From: JAGVSR01 sp963708775
Lineage (GTDB): Bacteria; Pseudomonadota; Alphaproteobacteria; Rhizobiales; Hyphomicrobiaceae
Assembly: GCA_963708775.1 (NCBI GenBank)
Contig: CAVPTI010000015.1
Coordinates: forward strand, 179,423 to 243,422
Reading direction: 5' to 3'
DNA length: 64,000 bases
The notes under the pieces: model-generated
Database searches by the model: none
What the model was told of the DNA's origin: nothing
Seen by the model: only the letters and a program-made list of their open reading frames with translations
Made by a program: the position numbers and the translations under genes
Part shown: in pieces, positions 10,044 through 20,460 of the stretch
How the letters are laid out: each line of letters starts with the position of its first letter
How positions within the stretch are numbered: the stretch's first letter is position 1

Positions 10044-10391
10044 GTGTCGAACATCGTCTACAAGATCGTCGATGAAGCCGACTGGCGTGCAGCACAGCGT
10101 TCAGGCTTCTATCGCGGCTCCACTGACGATCAGCGCGACGGCTACATTCACCTCTCCTTTGCCGAGCAGGTCGAAGGCACGGCAGCGCGCCACTTCAAAA
10201 ATCGGAGCGGACTGCTGTTGATTGCTTTCGTTGCCGAAAAACTGGGCGATGCACTGCGCCTCGAGCAATCGCGCGGAGGCGCGCTGTTTCCGCATCTCTA
10301 TGCGGAGCTTGCAACCGCAAATGCTTTGTGGGAACACCGCATGATTGTGGGAGAAGACGGCGTCCCGCGGGCACCGGGAGTCGACCTGTAA
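10044..10391 (+). CDS. DUF952 domain protein
   Basis: 115 residues from the chosen GTG 10044. The frame is open from 9777, but the domain begins at 'NIVYKIVDEADWRAA'. DUF952 marks include 'GSTDDQRDGYIHLSFAEQV' and the later 'FPHLYAELATANALWEH'. The family is small and cytoplasmic, structurally related to ADP-ribosyl/glutathione-type folds, and without an established reaction. In many alphaproteobacteria it sits directly before pyrD, as here: the stop TAA shares its last base with the pyrD ATG. The GTG has a purine-rich stretch (gaggcgg) upstream. Confidence 0.82.
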   Translation: MSNIVYKIVDEADWRAAQRSGFYRGSTDDQRDGYIHLSFAEQVEGTAARHFKNRSGLLLIAFVAEKLGDALRLEQSRGGALFPHLYAELATANALWEHRMIVGEDGVPRAPGVDL

Positions 10392-11483
10392 TGCTTACAA
10401 GCCTTTACGGTCTGGCGCGAGGTGCGCTCTTCGCGATGGAGCCCGAAGATGCGCACGAGTTTTCACTCCGCATGCTGGAGCGTGGACTTTATCCGCGCGA
10501 CGCGTCTTCCGACACCTTCGGAACTGACAACAGAACTGTTCGGACTTCGCTTCCCAAATCCCATCGGCATCGCGGCAGGCTACGATAAGGATGCCCGCGT
10601 TCCAGACGCCGTCCTCGGGCTCGGTTGCGGATTTGCGGAAGTCGGAACAATCACGCCGCTGCCTCAATCGGGCAATCCACGCCCGCGCGTGTTCCGCCTC
10701 GTCGGCGACCACGGCCTGATCAATCGCCTCGGATTTAACAACGGTGGCCACGCCGCGGCGCTCGTACGCCTCCAAGCCCGCCATCCCGCCGGGATCGTTT
10801 GTGTCAACGTCGGCGCCAATAAAGATTCGACAGACCGCGCCCAGGATTACGTGCGCGGCATCGAAACTTTCTACGATGTCGCCACGATGTTCACCGTCAA
10901 CATCTCCTCACCGAATACCCCCGGCCTGCGCGATTTGCAGGCGCCCGCGGCCTTGGATGACCTGATCGGCCGCGTGATGGTCGCTCGCTCGTCGAAGATC
11001 GCAGAGGGCAAGCCCAAGCGTCCGATCGTGGTGAAGATCGCGCCGGATATTGCCGAGGACGACATCGTGCCGATCACCGAGCGGCTACTTGCGCATTCCG
11101 TTGACGGCATCGCCGTTTCCAACACCACCCTTTCGCGCCACGGCGCTCGCGATGTGAAAAGAAGTGAAGCTGGCGGATTATCCGGGCGCCCGCTGTTTCA
11201 TCGCGCAACGGTGATGCTCGCCAGAGTGCACGAGGTAACAGGTGGCAAAATTCCTCTGATCGGCATCGGTGGCATTGATAGCCCTGAAACCGCACTGGCC
11301 AAGATTGAAGCCGGCGCGTCACTTCTTCAACTCTACACCGGCCTGATTTACGAAGGGCCCGGCCTCATCAGCGAAATCAAAAAAGGCCTGACCTCCGCCG
11401 TGCGCCACGCTGGAGCAAAGAACATCGGTGAATTGCGGGGCAGACGCGCCGCCGAATGGGCCGCCAAGCCTCTCGACCGCTAA
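10391..11483 (+). CDS. pyrD: Dihydroorotate dehydrogenase (quinone), class 2, frameshifted
   Basis: Oxidises dihydroorotate to orotate with quinone at the inner membrane (pyrimidine synthesis). The class 2 N-terminal helix, 'LTSLYGLARGALFAMEPEDA', is read from ATG 10391. The frame then shifts between about 10510 and 10535, and the rest continues as 'ELFGLRFPNPIGIAAGYDKD'. The catalytic Ser region 'FTVNISSPNTPGLRDLQ', the FMN-binding 'VGANKDS', and 'IPLIGIGGIDSPETALAKIE' near the end are all present. The total length of about 360 residues is normal. Translation is probably coupled to the DUF952 gene. Because both halves are well conserved, a sequencing indel is the likely cause of the break. 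Confidence 0.9.
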
Positions 11484-11753
11484 CTACTGCGGCTTCTTCA
11501 AAATGGCTGCGACCCTCGCAATCGCCCAAATCGGCACCACGACAATGGCCCCAAGGAGCAGATACTGTAAAACCCAATCGACCGCCCCGAACCCAAGGTC
11601 GTAGATTGCCCGCAAAAGCTCGTTGATCCGGTCAAAGAAGTTGCGAAGATTGATGCCGAGTGCGCTCAGGACGACGCCAACCACGATCGAGATCAACGCC
11701 AGCCGGATCAGGACGGCAAACGGGCTGCCACCGAAGATCGTGTCACGGTCCAT
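11484..11753 (-). CDS. Small membrane protein, DUF6460-like
   Basis: 89 residues from ATG 11753; an open extension to 11819 looks non-coding. Two hydrophobic segments ('FAVLIRLALISIVVGVVLSAL' region and 'LQYLLLGAIVVVPIWAIARV') flank an amphipathic 'FFDRINELLRAIYDLG'. It ends in Lys-Lys-Pro-Gln. The pattern fits the DUF6460 group of alphaproteobacterial integral membrane proteins, which have no known role. It converges on pyrD and lies back to back with the helicase gene. Confidence 0.7.
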   Translation of the reverse strand: MDRDTIFGGSPFAVLIRLALISIVVGVVLSALGINLRNFFDRINELLRAIYDLGFGAVDWVLQYLLLGAIVVVPIWAIARVAAILKKPQ

Positions 11754-11846
11754 AGCGAAGTTACTCCTGTTCGTCTCAGAACCGCCTGATAGCACAGGGT
11801 CTTTAGAAGAGCGACCCATCCCGTCCGCCGCTGCGTAACAGAACCG

Positions 11847-14561
11847 ATGTCCCCGTCACCCGAAGCGCTCCGCAAGAAAAGACCGCGTGGCGAAGCGCCC
11901 CAGCGACCAACCTCGGCCGCCAAGCGCCCGCCCGCCGCGCAGTCCGCCAGCCAATCATTGCCTGCTCCTTTCGCTGGCTGGTTTGCCGCCAAGGGCTGGC
12001 AACCGCGTCTCCATCAGCTGGCGCTCATCGAAAAAGCAGCAGCGCGGCGTTCCACCCTGCTGATTGCTCCCACCGGGGCCGGCAAGACGCTCTCCGGCTT
12101 CCTGCCGAGCCTGATCTCACTCACGGCCCGCCGCACCCGCGCCAACGCCCCCGGCCGCCGGCTGCACACGCTTTACATCTCACCCTTGAAAGCACTGGCC
12201 GTCGACGTCGCCCGCAACCTCATGGCGCCCATCGCCGACATGGGGCTGCCGATCAAGTGCGAGACCCGCTCCGGCGACACGTCCGCCGCCAAACGCCAGC
12301 GACAGCGTCAGTCCCCGCCCGACATCCTGATGACGACGCCCGAGCAACTCGCCCTGCTCCTCAGCCACGAAGACGCGCCCCACCTGTTCGGCGCACTCGA
12401 TACCGTCATCCTCGATGAACTGCACACGCTTGCCACCTCCAAGCGCGGCGATCTGCTGGCGCTCGACCTTGCCCGTCTCCGCCGGCTTGCGCCGAACCTC
12501 ATGATGATCGGCCTCTCCGCCACGGTGGCCCGCCCCGCCGAACTGCGCGCCTACCTCGCGGACCAGATCACACCCGACGAAGCCACCCGCCTCGCCGATG
12601 TGGTGATCACGCCCCCCGGCGTCGCCCCCGACATCACCATTCTTGAACAGGACGACCCTGTGCCATGGGGCGGCCACTCCGCCCGTTACGCACTCGGCAC
12701 CGTGTACGAAGCAATCAAGGCTCACCGGCTATCGCTTGTCTTCGTCAACACGCGCATGCAGGCCGAACTGGTCTTTCAAGAACTCTGGCGCATCAACGAC
12801 GACGCTCTGCCGATCGCGTTGCACCACGGCTCCCTCTCGGCCGAGCAGCGCCGCAAGGTCGAAGCAGCCATGTCTGCTGGTGCGATCAAAGCCGTCGTTG
12901 CGACCTCGACGCTGGATCTTGGCATCGACTGGGGAGACGTCGACCTCGTCGTCAACATCGGCGCACCGAAGGGCGCGAGCCGTCTCATCCAGCGCGTTGG
13001 TCGCGCCAACCATCGCCTCGATGAGCCATCGAAGGCCCTGCTCGTCCCGGCGAACCGGTTCGAAGTCTTGGAATGCCGGGCCGCACTGGAAGCTGCCGCG
13101 GCCGGCGAACAAGATGCCATCGTCGATCGTAACGGCGCCCTCGACGTCCTGGCCCAGCATGTCATGGGCATGGCCTGCTCGGCCCCCTTCGCCGCTGACG
13201 ACCTCTTCGCCGAAGTCCGATCCGCTCTGCCCTATGCGCGCCTAGATCGCAGAACCTTCGATCGCATCCTCGATTTCGTTGCAACCGGCGGCTATGCGCT
13301 CCGCGCCTACGAACGCTTCGCCCGCCTGCGCCCCACCGACGATGGCAAGCTGCGCCTCGCTCACCCAAGCCTTGCAAACCAGTACCGCCTCAACGTCGGC
13401 ACCATCGTTGAAAGCCCGATGATCAAGCTGCGCCTCATCGCGCGCGCGATCCAAAGCCAATGGCCAGCCGTCCGGCTTCGCCGGTGGCCGTGTACTCGGC
13501 GAAGTCGAGGAATACTTCGTCGAACAGCTCTCGCCCGGTGACACCTTCGTGTTTGCGGGCGAGATCCTCCGCTTCGAGGGGATGCAGGAAACCGAGGCTT
13601 ACTGCTCGCGCTCGAATGCCCCCGACGCCATGATCCCGAGCTACAACGGCGGCAAGTTCCCGCTCTCCACCCACCTCGCCCAACGCGTGCGCGCCATGAT
13701 TGCCGATCCACAATCCTGGTCGAACCTGCCGCTGCCAGTCGCGGAGTGGCTGGCTCTGCAGCGGGAGAAATCCGCGATCCCGGACTTCTGACGAAGTTCT
13801 GATCGAAACCTTTCCCCGCGGCTCCCGCCACCACATGGTGATCTACCCCTTCGAAGGCCGGCTCGCGCATCAAACCCTCGGCATGCTGCGTCACCCGTCG
13901 CCTCGACCGCTGGGGCGCCAAACCGCTCGGCTTCGTCGCCAACGACTACGGTCTCTCCGTGTGGGCCGCTTGCGACCTCACCGCCATGATCGCCGAGGGC
14001 AAACTCGACCTCGATAGGTTGCTCGAAGAAGACATTCTTGGCGACGACCTCGACGCTTGGCTCGCGGAGAGCCTGCTCATGAAAAGGACCTTCCGCTACT
14101 GCGCCGTCATCGCCGGGTTGATCGAACGCCGCCATCCCGGCCGCGAGAAGACCGGCCGCCAGGTCACGATGTCCACAGATCTCGTCTACGACGTCTTGAG
14201 AAAACACGAGCCCGGGCACATCCTGCTCGAAGCAGCCTGGAACGACGCAGCGACGGGTCTTCTCGACATCCGCCGCCTGGGTCAGTTCCTTAGCCGCATC
14301 AAAGGCCGAATCAGGCATCAAGCTTTGGACCGTGTGTCGCCACTGTCCGTCCCGATCCTTCTGGAGATCGGAAAAGAGCCGGTGGCCCGTTTCGCGCGCG
14401 AAGACTTGTTGCGCGAAGCGGCAGAAGATCTCATTCGCACCGCAACGAACGGCGACACGCCTGAAGAGCCTGCTCGACTGAAGACGACGACGGGGGAACA
14501 CAAATCCAATGGCGATCCTCGCCCTAAAGCCCGAGCGCCTCGACGCCGGCGAATTCAATGA
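11847..14561 (+). CDS. Ligase-associated DEXH-box helicase (Lhr family), three frameshifts
   Basis: ATP-dependent 3'-5' DNA helicase of the Lhr family. Walker A 'LIAPTGAGKTLSG', motif II 'VILDELHTL', motif III 'IGLSATVA' and motif VI 'LIQRVGRANHRLDEPSKAL' are all in the first frame. That frame breaks near 13440, in a run of alternating C and G, and continues as 'GQPSGFAGGRVLGEVEEYF'. It breaks again near 13790 ('SAIP' to 'TSDEVLIETFPRG') and near 13888 ('GML' to 'VTRRLDRWGAKPLGF'), then runs on to 14561. The total of about 900 residues suits the family. The tail is basic. Its 3' end overlaps pdeM by 53 bases, which identifies the ligase-associated DNA damage response pair. Confidence 0.88.
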
Positions 14562-15237
14562 CCAGCCTGTCTCGATCTGCGGCAAGTCTTTCCGCGCAGA
14601 CTATTCCGGCGCGCTCTACTGGCCGGCCGAAGACGCGCTCATCGTCGCCGATCTCCATCTTGAGAAAGGGTCTTCATTTGCCCGCAAGGGCATCATGCTT
14701 CCGCCCTACGACACTCGCGAAACCTTGACGCGCCTCGCCGAAGCGATCGACCGTTATCAGGCGCAGACCATCATCGCCCTCGGTGACAGCCTCCACGACG
14801 AAGCCGGCGCATCGCGGCTTTCGGAAGAAGACCGCGACAGCCTGCGAATCCTGCAGGAAGATCGCGAATGGATCTGGATTACGGGCAACCATGACCCGAA
14901 AATCGCCCGCGATCTGGGCGGCCACGTTCGTGACGATCTCGTCGTCGAAGGCCTGACATTTCGCCATGAACCCTCGAATGGCCGCGTCACGCACGAGATC
15001 GCCGCGCACCTGCATCCTGCAGCAAAGCTTTCGCTGCATGGCTACAGTTTCCGCCGTCCCTGCTTCGTCGCCAATGGTCTGCGCCTCGTGATGCCCGCTT
15101 TCGGCACCTACGCTGGCGGCCTCAACATTCTGGATGACGCATTCGAACCCATCTTCGGATCGGACGGAATGGCGGTCTGGATGCTCGGTCAGGAAGGCCT
15201 CTATCCGGTAGCCCCCCGTCTGCTTCGCCCGGATTGA
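14509..15237 (+). CDS. pdeM: Ligase-associated DNA damage response endonuclease PdeM
   Basis: 242 residues of the metallophosphoesterase fold. The metal-binding motifs are in order: 'ADLHLEKGSSFARKG', 'IALGDSLHD', 'WITGNHDP', and late 'LHGYSFRRPCFV'. This family sits next to the Lhr-type helicase in alphaproteobacterial ligase-associated repair cassettes and acts as an endonuclease there. The start overlaps the helicase 3' end, so expression is coupled. The ATP-dependent ligase and exonuclease that complete the cassette in many genomes are not next to it here. Confidence 0.87.
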   Translation: MAILALKPERLDAGEFNDQPVSICGKSFRADYSGALYWPAEDALIVADLHLEKGSSFARKGIMLPPYDTRETLTRLAEAIDRYQAQTIIALGDSLHDEAGASRLSEEDRDSLRILQEDREWIWITGNHDPKIARDLGGHVRDDLVVEGLTFRHEPSNGRVTHEIAAHLHPAAKLSLHGYSFRRPCFVANGLRLVMPAFGTYAGGLNILDDAFEPIFGSDGMAVWMLGQEGLYPVAPRLLRPD

Positions 15238-15246
15238 CGTTGCAGC

Positions 15247-16128
15247 TTATGCGATGCGGCGGCGGAAGAGGGCCGATGCCAGCAGTCCCGTCGCAAGCGC
15301 CAGCAGCACTGCCACGAAGCCGTAGAGAAACGGCCGCTCGAAGGCGAACGCATAGAGCCACCGCTCAATTCCCTCGCGCTCCAAAACCACTCGTGACTGA
15401 TACCGGCTCAGCAGTTTGCCTTCGTGGAACAAAAACACCCGGGCCGTCAGTGGGCCAACGGGTACCGTTGCAGGCAGCCCGATCGTCGACCGGAACAAAC
15501 TGCGACCCGTGAACACAACGCCATAGTCATCACGCTTGAAGAGGCTCGCCGATTGCTTCAATCGCGTCACCGCCGACTTGTAGGCGATGAGGTCCTCACT
15601 CGACACCCTGATCGCGGAATCGGCTGCCGCCGCCATCCGCACTGCATCAAGCCCGATCCCGTTCTCATCCAGGATCGTCGCGTCCGCAAATTCCTCGAGC
15701 GGCCGCGTGGACGCGACAGCGTAGTAGCTGGGCACGGCGTTGAAGTTGAACGTCGACGTATTGACCCACAAGCCCGCGACGCGGCCCTTCTTGCGCACCA
15801 TCAACGCTTCCGGCGCACCCTCCACCACCACCACGACATCATAGAACCCCGATTCCGCACTCGGCTGCCTGCTGTTCTCGATCGTTCCAAAGACCAGAAT
15901 TTCGGCCCCGGAGTACCCGGAGGTCACCGCAATCGTGCGCGTCGAAACATCGGCCTCCACACTTTCCGGCGGCAAATTGGACACAGCAACAGGCGGCGCT
16001 GGCACTCTCTTCTTGGCTTTCGACGGAGGTGCTTGCGCGAAAGCCGGACGATCTTGGAACGCAAGCCCCACACAGCTCACGGCTGCCGCCCCGAGAACGA
16101 GCATAAGGATCATAACCAAGCGGTTCAT
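15247..16128 (-). CDS. TIGR02186 family membrane-anchored protein
   Basis: About 293 residues. A signal peptide (LVMILMLVLGAAAVSCVGLA) precedes a proline/lysine-rich linker and an exported beta-rich domain with 'GAEILVFGTIENS' and 'DVVVVVEGAPEALMVRKKGR'. A C-terminal TM helix (FLYGFVAVLLALATGLLASA) and the basic stop RRR follow. The family is alphaproteobacterial, of unknown function, and regularly next to TauE/SafE permeases, as here. ATG 16128 overlaps the TauE stop by 4 bases (ATGA). An unbroken 607-residue frame joins this protein to the TauE start, but that comes from a frameshift in tauE and is not a real fusion. Confidence 0.85.
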   Translation of the reverse strand: MNRLVMILMLVLGAAAVSCVGLAFQDRPAFAQAPPSKAKKRVPAPPVAVSNLPPESVEADVSTRTIAVTSGYSGAEILVFGTIENSRQPSAESGFYDVVVVVEGAPEALMVRKKGRVAGLWVNTSTFNFNAVPSYYAVASTRPLEEFADATILDENGIGLDAVRMAAAADSAIRVSSEDLIAYKSAVTRLKQSASLFKRDDYGVVFTGRSLFRSTIGLPATVPVGPLTARVFLFHEGKLLSRYQSRVVLEREGIERWLYAFAFERPFLYGFVAVLLALATGLLASALFRRRIA

Positions 16129-17052
16129 GACCCACCTGCCGACGGTGCCAGCGTATAGATCTCGGCCGGGGTGACGACGAGGTCCCAGCCAATTCGCAGG
16201 CAAACAAGCAGAACGATTCCCGCAAGAAGCAATCTCAACTGCTCGCCCTTGAGTTGACTGCCGGCCGATGCCCCGAATTGCGCACCGACAACTCCGCCAA
16301 TCATCAGGATCGTCGCCAACACCAGGTCGACGGACAAAAGCGTGCCAGCGTGGAGGATGGTGGCAGCAGCCGCAACGAAGACGGTCTGGAACAAGAGACG
16401 TCCCCACGACGACGTTCGTGGGCACGCGGAGCAAGTAGATCAGCGCGGGCACCATCACGAAGCCGCCGCCGACGCCCATGATCGCAGCCAAGAACCCGAC
16501 GAACGCCCCGATCAAGAACGGCGGGATGGCACTAATGTAGAGCTTGGACCGTTGGAACCGCATCTTCAGTGGCAGGCCGTGCACCCAGCTATGTTCGCCG
16601 GGCCGCCGCATCGACGGCGTTACACCGGCGCGTGCCTTCCAAACCGTCTGCAAGCTCTCGATCAGCATGAGCGTGCCGATCACGCCCAGGAACAGCACGT
16701 AGCAAAGCGCGATGAAGAGATCGAATTGCCCTGCCTGACGCAGAATTCGGACCACTTCGACGCCGATAATCGTGCCGAGGAACCCGCCGCCCAACAGCAC
16801 GACCCCGAGCTTGATGTCGACGTTGTTCCGATTGTACTGCGCGACCGCCCCCGATACCGACGAGGCCACGAGTTGCGCCGTCGACGTCCCCACCGCAACG
16901 GGAGCAGGCACGCCGGTGAAGATCAGAAGCGGCGTAATCAGAAATCCACCGCCGACCCCGAACAGCCCCGAGATGAACCCCACCGCCGCACCCATGCCGA
17001 GCAGAACGAGGATGCTCTCGGACATTTCCGCAATGGGTAGATAAATGTTCAT
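16125..17052 (-). CDS. TSUP family permease (TauE/SafE), frameshifted
   Basis: Inner-membrane anion exporter/importer of the sulfite/organosulfonate permease family. The first half-repeat has 'MGAAVGFISGLFGVGGGFL' and the second 'GAFVGFLAAIMGVGGGFVMV', the two classic glycine-rich signatures. The frame breaks near 16395, after 'NVVVGTSL'. It resumes as 'FQTVFVAAAATILHAGTLLS' and ends 'LAPSAGGS' at 16125. The chosen start is ATG 17052 ('NIYLPIAEMSESILVL'), the usual N-terminus of this alphaproteobacterial subgroup; the frame also opens at 17070. It forms an operon with the TIGR02186 gene. The substrate is not determined. Confidence 0.88.
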
Positions 17053-17214
17053 GAGATGTGGGGCGCTCATGCGAGGACGCTGCGGTCATGCCGGCCACAG
17101 CAAAGTATGTACCTCAACGTAAAGGAGCCGGACGGCTGATGCCACCGGCTCCCGTGGGTAACGTGACCGGCAGCGCTCCAGCGTGGCGCGAATGCCGCTT
17201 TTTCTCAAGCCGTA

Positions 17215-20166
17215 TCAGCCGGCTTGGCGCTTCTTCCAATCCTCGCCGGCCACCCGAGCGTCATTGATGATTGGCACGCTCCGCTTTGGTGCAAACGACG
17301 CCACCGCATTCTCGGCCTGCAACCGTTGGTCAGCCGTCAATTGAGCGTTGAGAGCATCACGGCGGCGCGCGGCCTCCCCATCGCCTGCACGCGCGGCCAG
17401 AGCATACCATTTGAATGCCTGGACGGGATCCTTGGCCACCCCAAGTCCATTTTCGTGCAAGACGGCCAGATTGTACTGGCTGTCGGAGAGGCCGTACTCT
17501 GCAGCACTCTCAAACCAGCGCGCGCCAGTGATGTAATCGGGAGCCCCCGTGCTTCGCCCAGCACTCAGCACCGCGAGATTGTGCATTGCCTTGATGTGAC
17601 CCTGTTCGGCGGCCCGCTGATACCAGCTTTGGGCCCGCGCAACATCGGCCTTCACGCCGAGACCACGCTCATACAGCGTACCCAGGCGATACTGGGCCTG
17701 CGCGAACCCCTGCGCCGCCGATTTCTGATACCAGGTTATGGCCTCCGCGAAGTTCTGGCTCGTTCCCTTGCCTTCTGCGAGCCGTGCGCCAACTTCGAAT
17801 GCCGCCGAGGGATCGCCATTCGCCGCTGCAAGCCTTAGAGAAAGCGGCCCAACGGTGGCAGGCGGCAACGACAACTGACTTACCGTCTTCGAGCCGCTCG
17901 ACACGGAGACATCGACGTTCTCGCCGGGAAGCGCCGCAACGGACAGCGACGCTGGCTGGGCCTGGAACTGCTCCAAGTCACCGGCTGAGGCGGCAATCGG
18001 CGACACAGCATACTTGGCAACTTCTTCCGGCATCAGGTCGGCCGGGGAAAGCCGCGATGCATTGTCCCCCAGCCGCGAAGACAGTGCGGCCACATTCTGT
18101 TGCGACTGCAGATGCACGATTTCTGGTGCAGTCGGTTTACGCGCCCCATTCTGCAAAATAATTCCCTGCGGTGCAGGTCGCTGCGCCTCCGGAGCTTGCT
18201 CCAAGCGATTTTGCATCACGTCACCGCCGGCCGGTGCTTGAGGCGCGGCGGCTTCAGGCATGGGAGCTGGGCACCGGAACCGTATCCGTCCGATCGGCGG
18301 GAATTTCGAAGCCCGCGCCCTCGCTTGGCGCAGGTGCCGGGGCTTCAGCTGCGGGGACGTCTATGGATCCGCCTTCACCCTGAGCCGCCGGACCGCTCTC
18401 GGTCGGAGCCGGCACCGCTGTGGCCGGCATCGTTTCTGTCATCGCTGCGGGTTCAACCGGCGCAGGCGTCTTTGACCTCTTTGAGAGCAACGCAGCGCCG
18501 CTGACCGCAATGACGAGGCACAACGCCAGAGCTGTCAGCCGCTGCTTGCGCGACGACCCGCCAGCCGCACTCGCATCCGGATTGGCAACCGATGGTTGCG
18601 TCTGACCACGAGTCGGGCCGCGCATCGCGCGTGCTGACGCTGCGGCCGCCGCCGGTACAGCCACTTCCGCAACGCTATCAGCGGCGGCTGCAGCGCGCGC
18701 CTTGCCCCGCTGCGCATCCGCGATGAAATCCTGACGCAGCTTATCGACGGGCGACGGTTCGGCGATTTGAACCTGTGCAGCGGCGACGAAGGGCTGAGCC
18801 GCGACGACAGACGGCTTGGCATTGCCGAATGTCGGTGAAGATTCGCTATGCTCTGGCGCCCCGAAATCATGAACGACATCGGGTTCCGCTACGGAAGGTG
18901 GCGCCATCATCGGCACAGGATGTGCGGCCGCGGAAATCCGCGACTCGTGCGCATGAACTTGCGAGATCTCTAACGCATCGATCCTGTCGAGAAGACGGAT
19001 CATCGCCTGCTGCACCGTATCGAGCATAGTATAGGTCTGCTCATCCGACTGGCGGCGGTCATGGATCATGCTGCGCAGGAGAGAACCAAGCTCGTCGATA
19101 CGGGTGTCGTCGGAAGCCGCGCCCATCGAGGATGCGAAGCGCTGCGCGACTTCTTCCGCAGTGGCACTTGCCAGCGACTTCAGATCAGGCCCTATCGCAG
19201 TGGCTACTTCCCCACCTGGTGCGAAATCTGCCGAAAGATGATCGATGACGGCCTGAAGCTGCTCTTCAATTCCGTCCAAACGTCCGAGCTGGCGCTCTGT
19301 CTGCTCCAGATGCAACCCAAGCTCTTGGATCTGGCTTTCGAGCAGACGCAGGCTCTCGACGTCCGTCCGCGTGGCGACATCCCCGAGCACGGACCCCATC
19401 CGCTCCTCGAAGGCGTCAAAGCGAACACCGAGGCTGTCCACACTGAAGTCGGGCCGCATTTCCGCCAGCGACTGTTCAATCCGCACAGCAATGTCCGACA
19501 GACGCTGATCGAGCCACGCCCGGTCATCGAGAAGCACCCCGGCGCCATGACCGGCCGGCTCAGCGGCATAAGCCTGCATCACTGCCTGTCCTACCGAGCC
19601 GGACGCCGTCTCAGGCGCAACAACGGCGATCACGCGAGGGGGTCTCGGAGCGTGGAGAGATCCGTACGAGCGCTGCGTCGCTTTCCTCGTAGATGCGCGT
19701 CAAGGCTTCGGCATCCGAAGCATCCCACGGCGCCCCATCAGCCGTCGTCGCCGACGACGTCGAAAGGATCGATCGCCGTCGGTCCAGTGGTCATGCGCTC
19801 TTCCAGGCCGGCTGAGCCCAAGGCTGACCGCAGGGCAGCCGGCGCCGCATACGCGGGCGACGCAGTTTCGACGCTCTCGTCCATGGCGTCGATCCGCTGC
19901 GCGAGTTCGGCAAGTCCGCTTTCGATCCGATCATAAACCGGCGCAGCACTTGCGGGCACGGACGCCCGGGCATCTTCCGCCTCAAGGCTCAGTACGGCCA
20001 ACCGATCACGCAAATCTTGCAGCAGACCCGTGTGGCGCTGATCGGCCTCGTCGATCTGGTTCGAAATAGTTTTTAGGAGCGACCAGAGTTCGGTGGGAAG
20101 CCCGGGCTCGCGCGCGTCCGCCGCGGCAGCTTCAAAATCCTGGTAACCCGGTTCCGTTCTCGACAT
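17215..20166 (-). CDS. PodJ-like polar localisation protein with Sel1 repeats, at least three frameshifts
   Basis: Pieces in three frames make one long protein. It begins at ATG 20166 ('SRTEPGYQDFEAAAADAREP'), a coiled-coil region. Near 19740 it shifts to 'DGAPWDASDAEALTRIYEES', and before 19633 it shifts again to 'IAVVAPETASGSVGQAV', a long predicted coiled coil. A TM helix (RLTALALCLVIAVSGAALLS) and a Pro/Ala-rich periplasmic linker follow. Near 18258 it shifts into four Sel1 repeats ('AITWYQKSAAQGFAQAQYRL', etc.) and ends at 17215. The order cytoplasmic coiled coil, TM, periplasmic Sel1 matches PodJ-type polarity organisers. A C-terminal peptidoglycan-binding domain is not seen. The family call is good; the PodJ role is inferred. 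Confidence 0.7.
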
Positions 20167-20460
20167 TTCACGTGTCCTTCGGGTCGCGCGCGGCGACGGC
20201 TGGGCCCGAGCAGTCAAGATCGATCGGAATGACGGTGGTCCGGTGATCGCGTGCGCGGGGCAGATGGCAACAGCGGTCTTCACGCGGAACGGGAGATGAC
20301 CCTTGCGACGAAGGTCTCAGCCCGTAGTAAACGGGCGGTTAAGCCCTGCCCCAGAGTTTGAAAATCCCCAATTTACGGGGTTTTGATCGCGCAAATGCGA
20401 TCGCGGGCCGGCCCCACTGGGCAGGCGACGGTCAAAATGGCGTCGGTGATTTGCCTGAAT

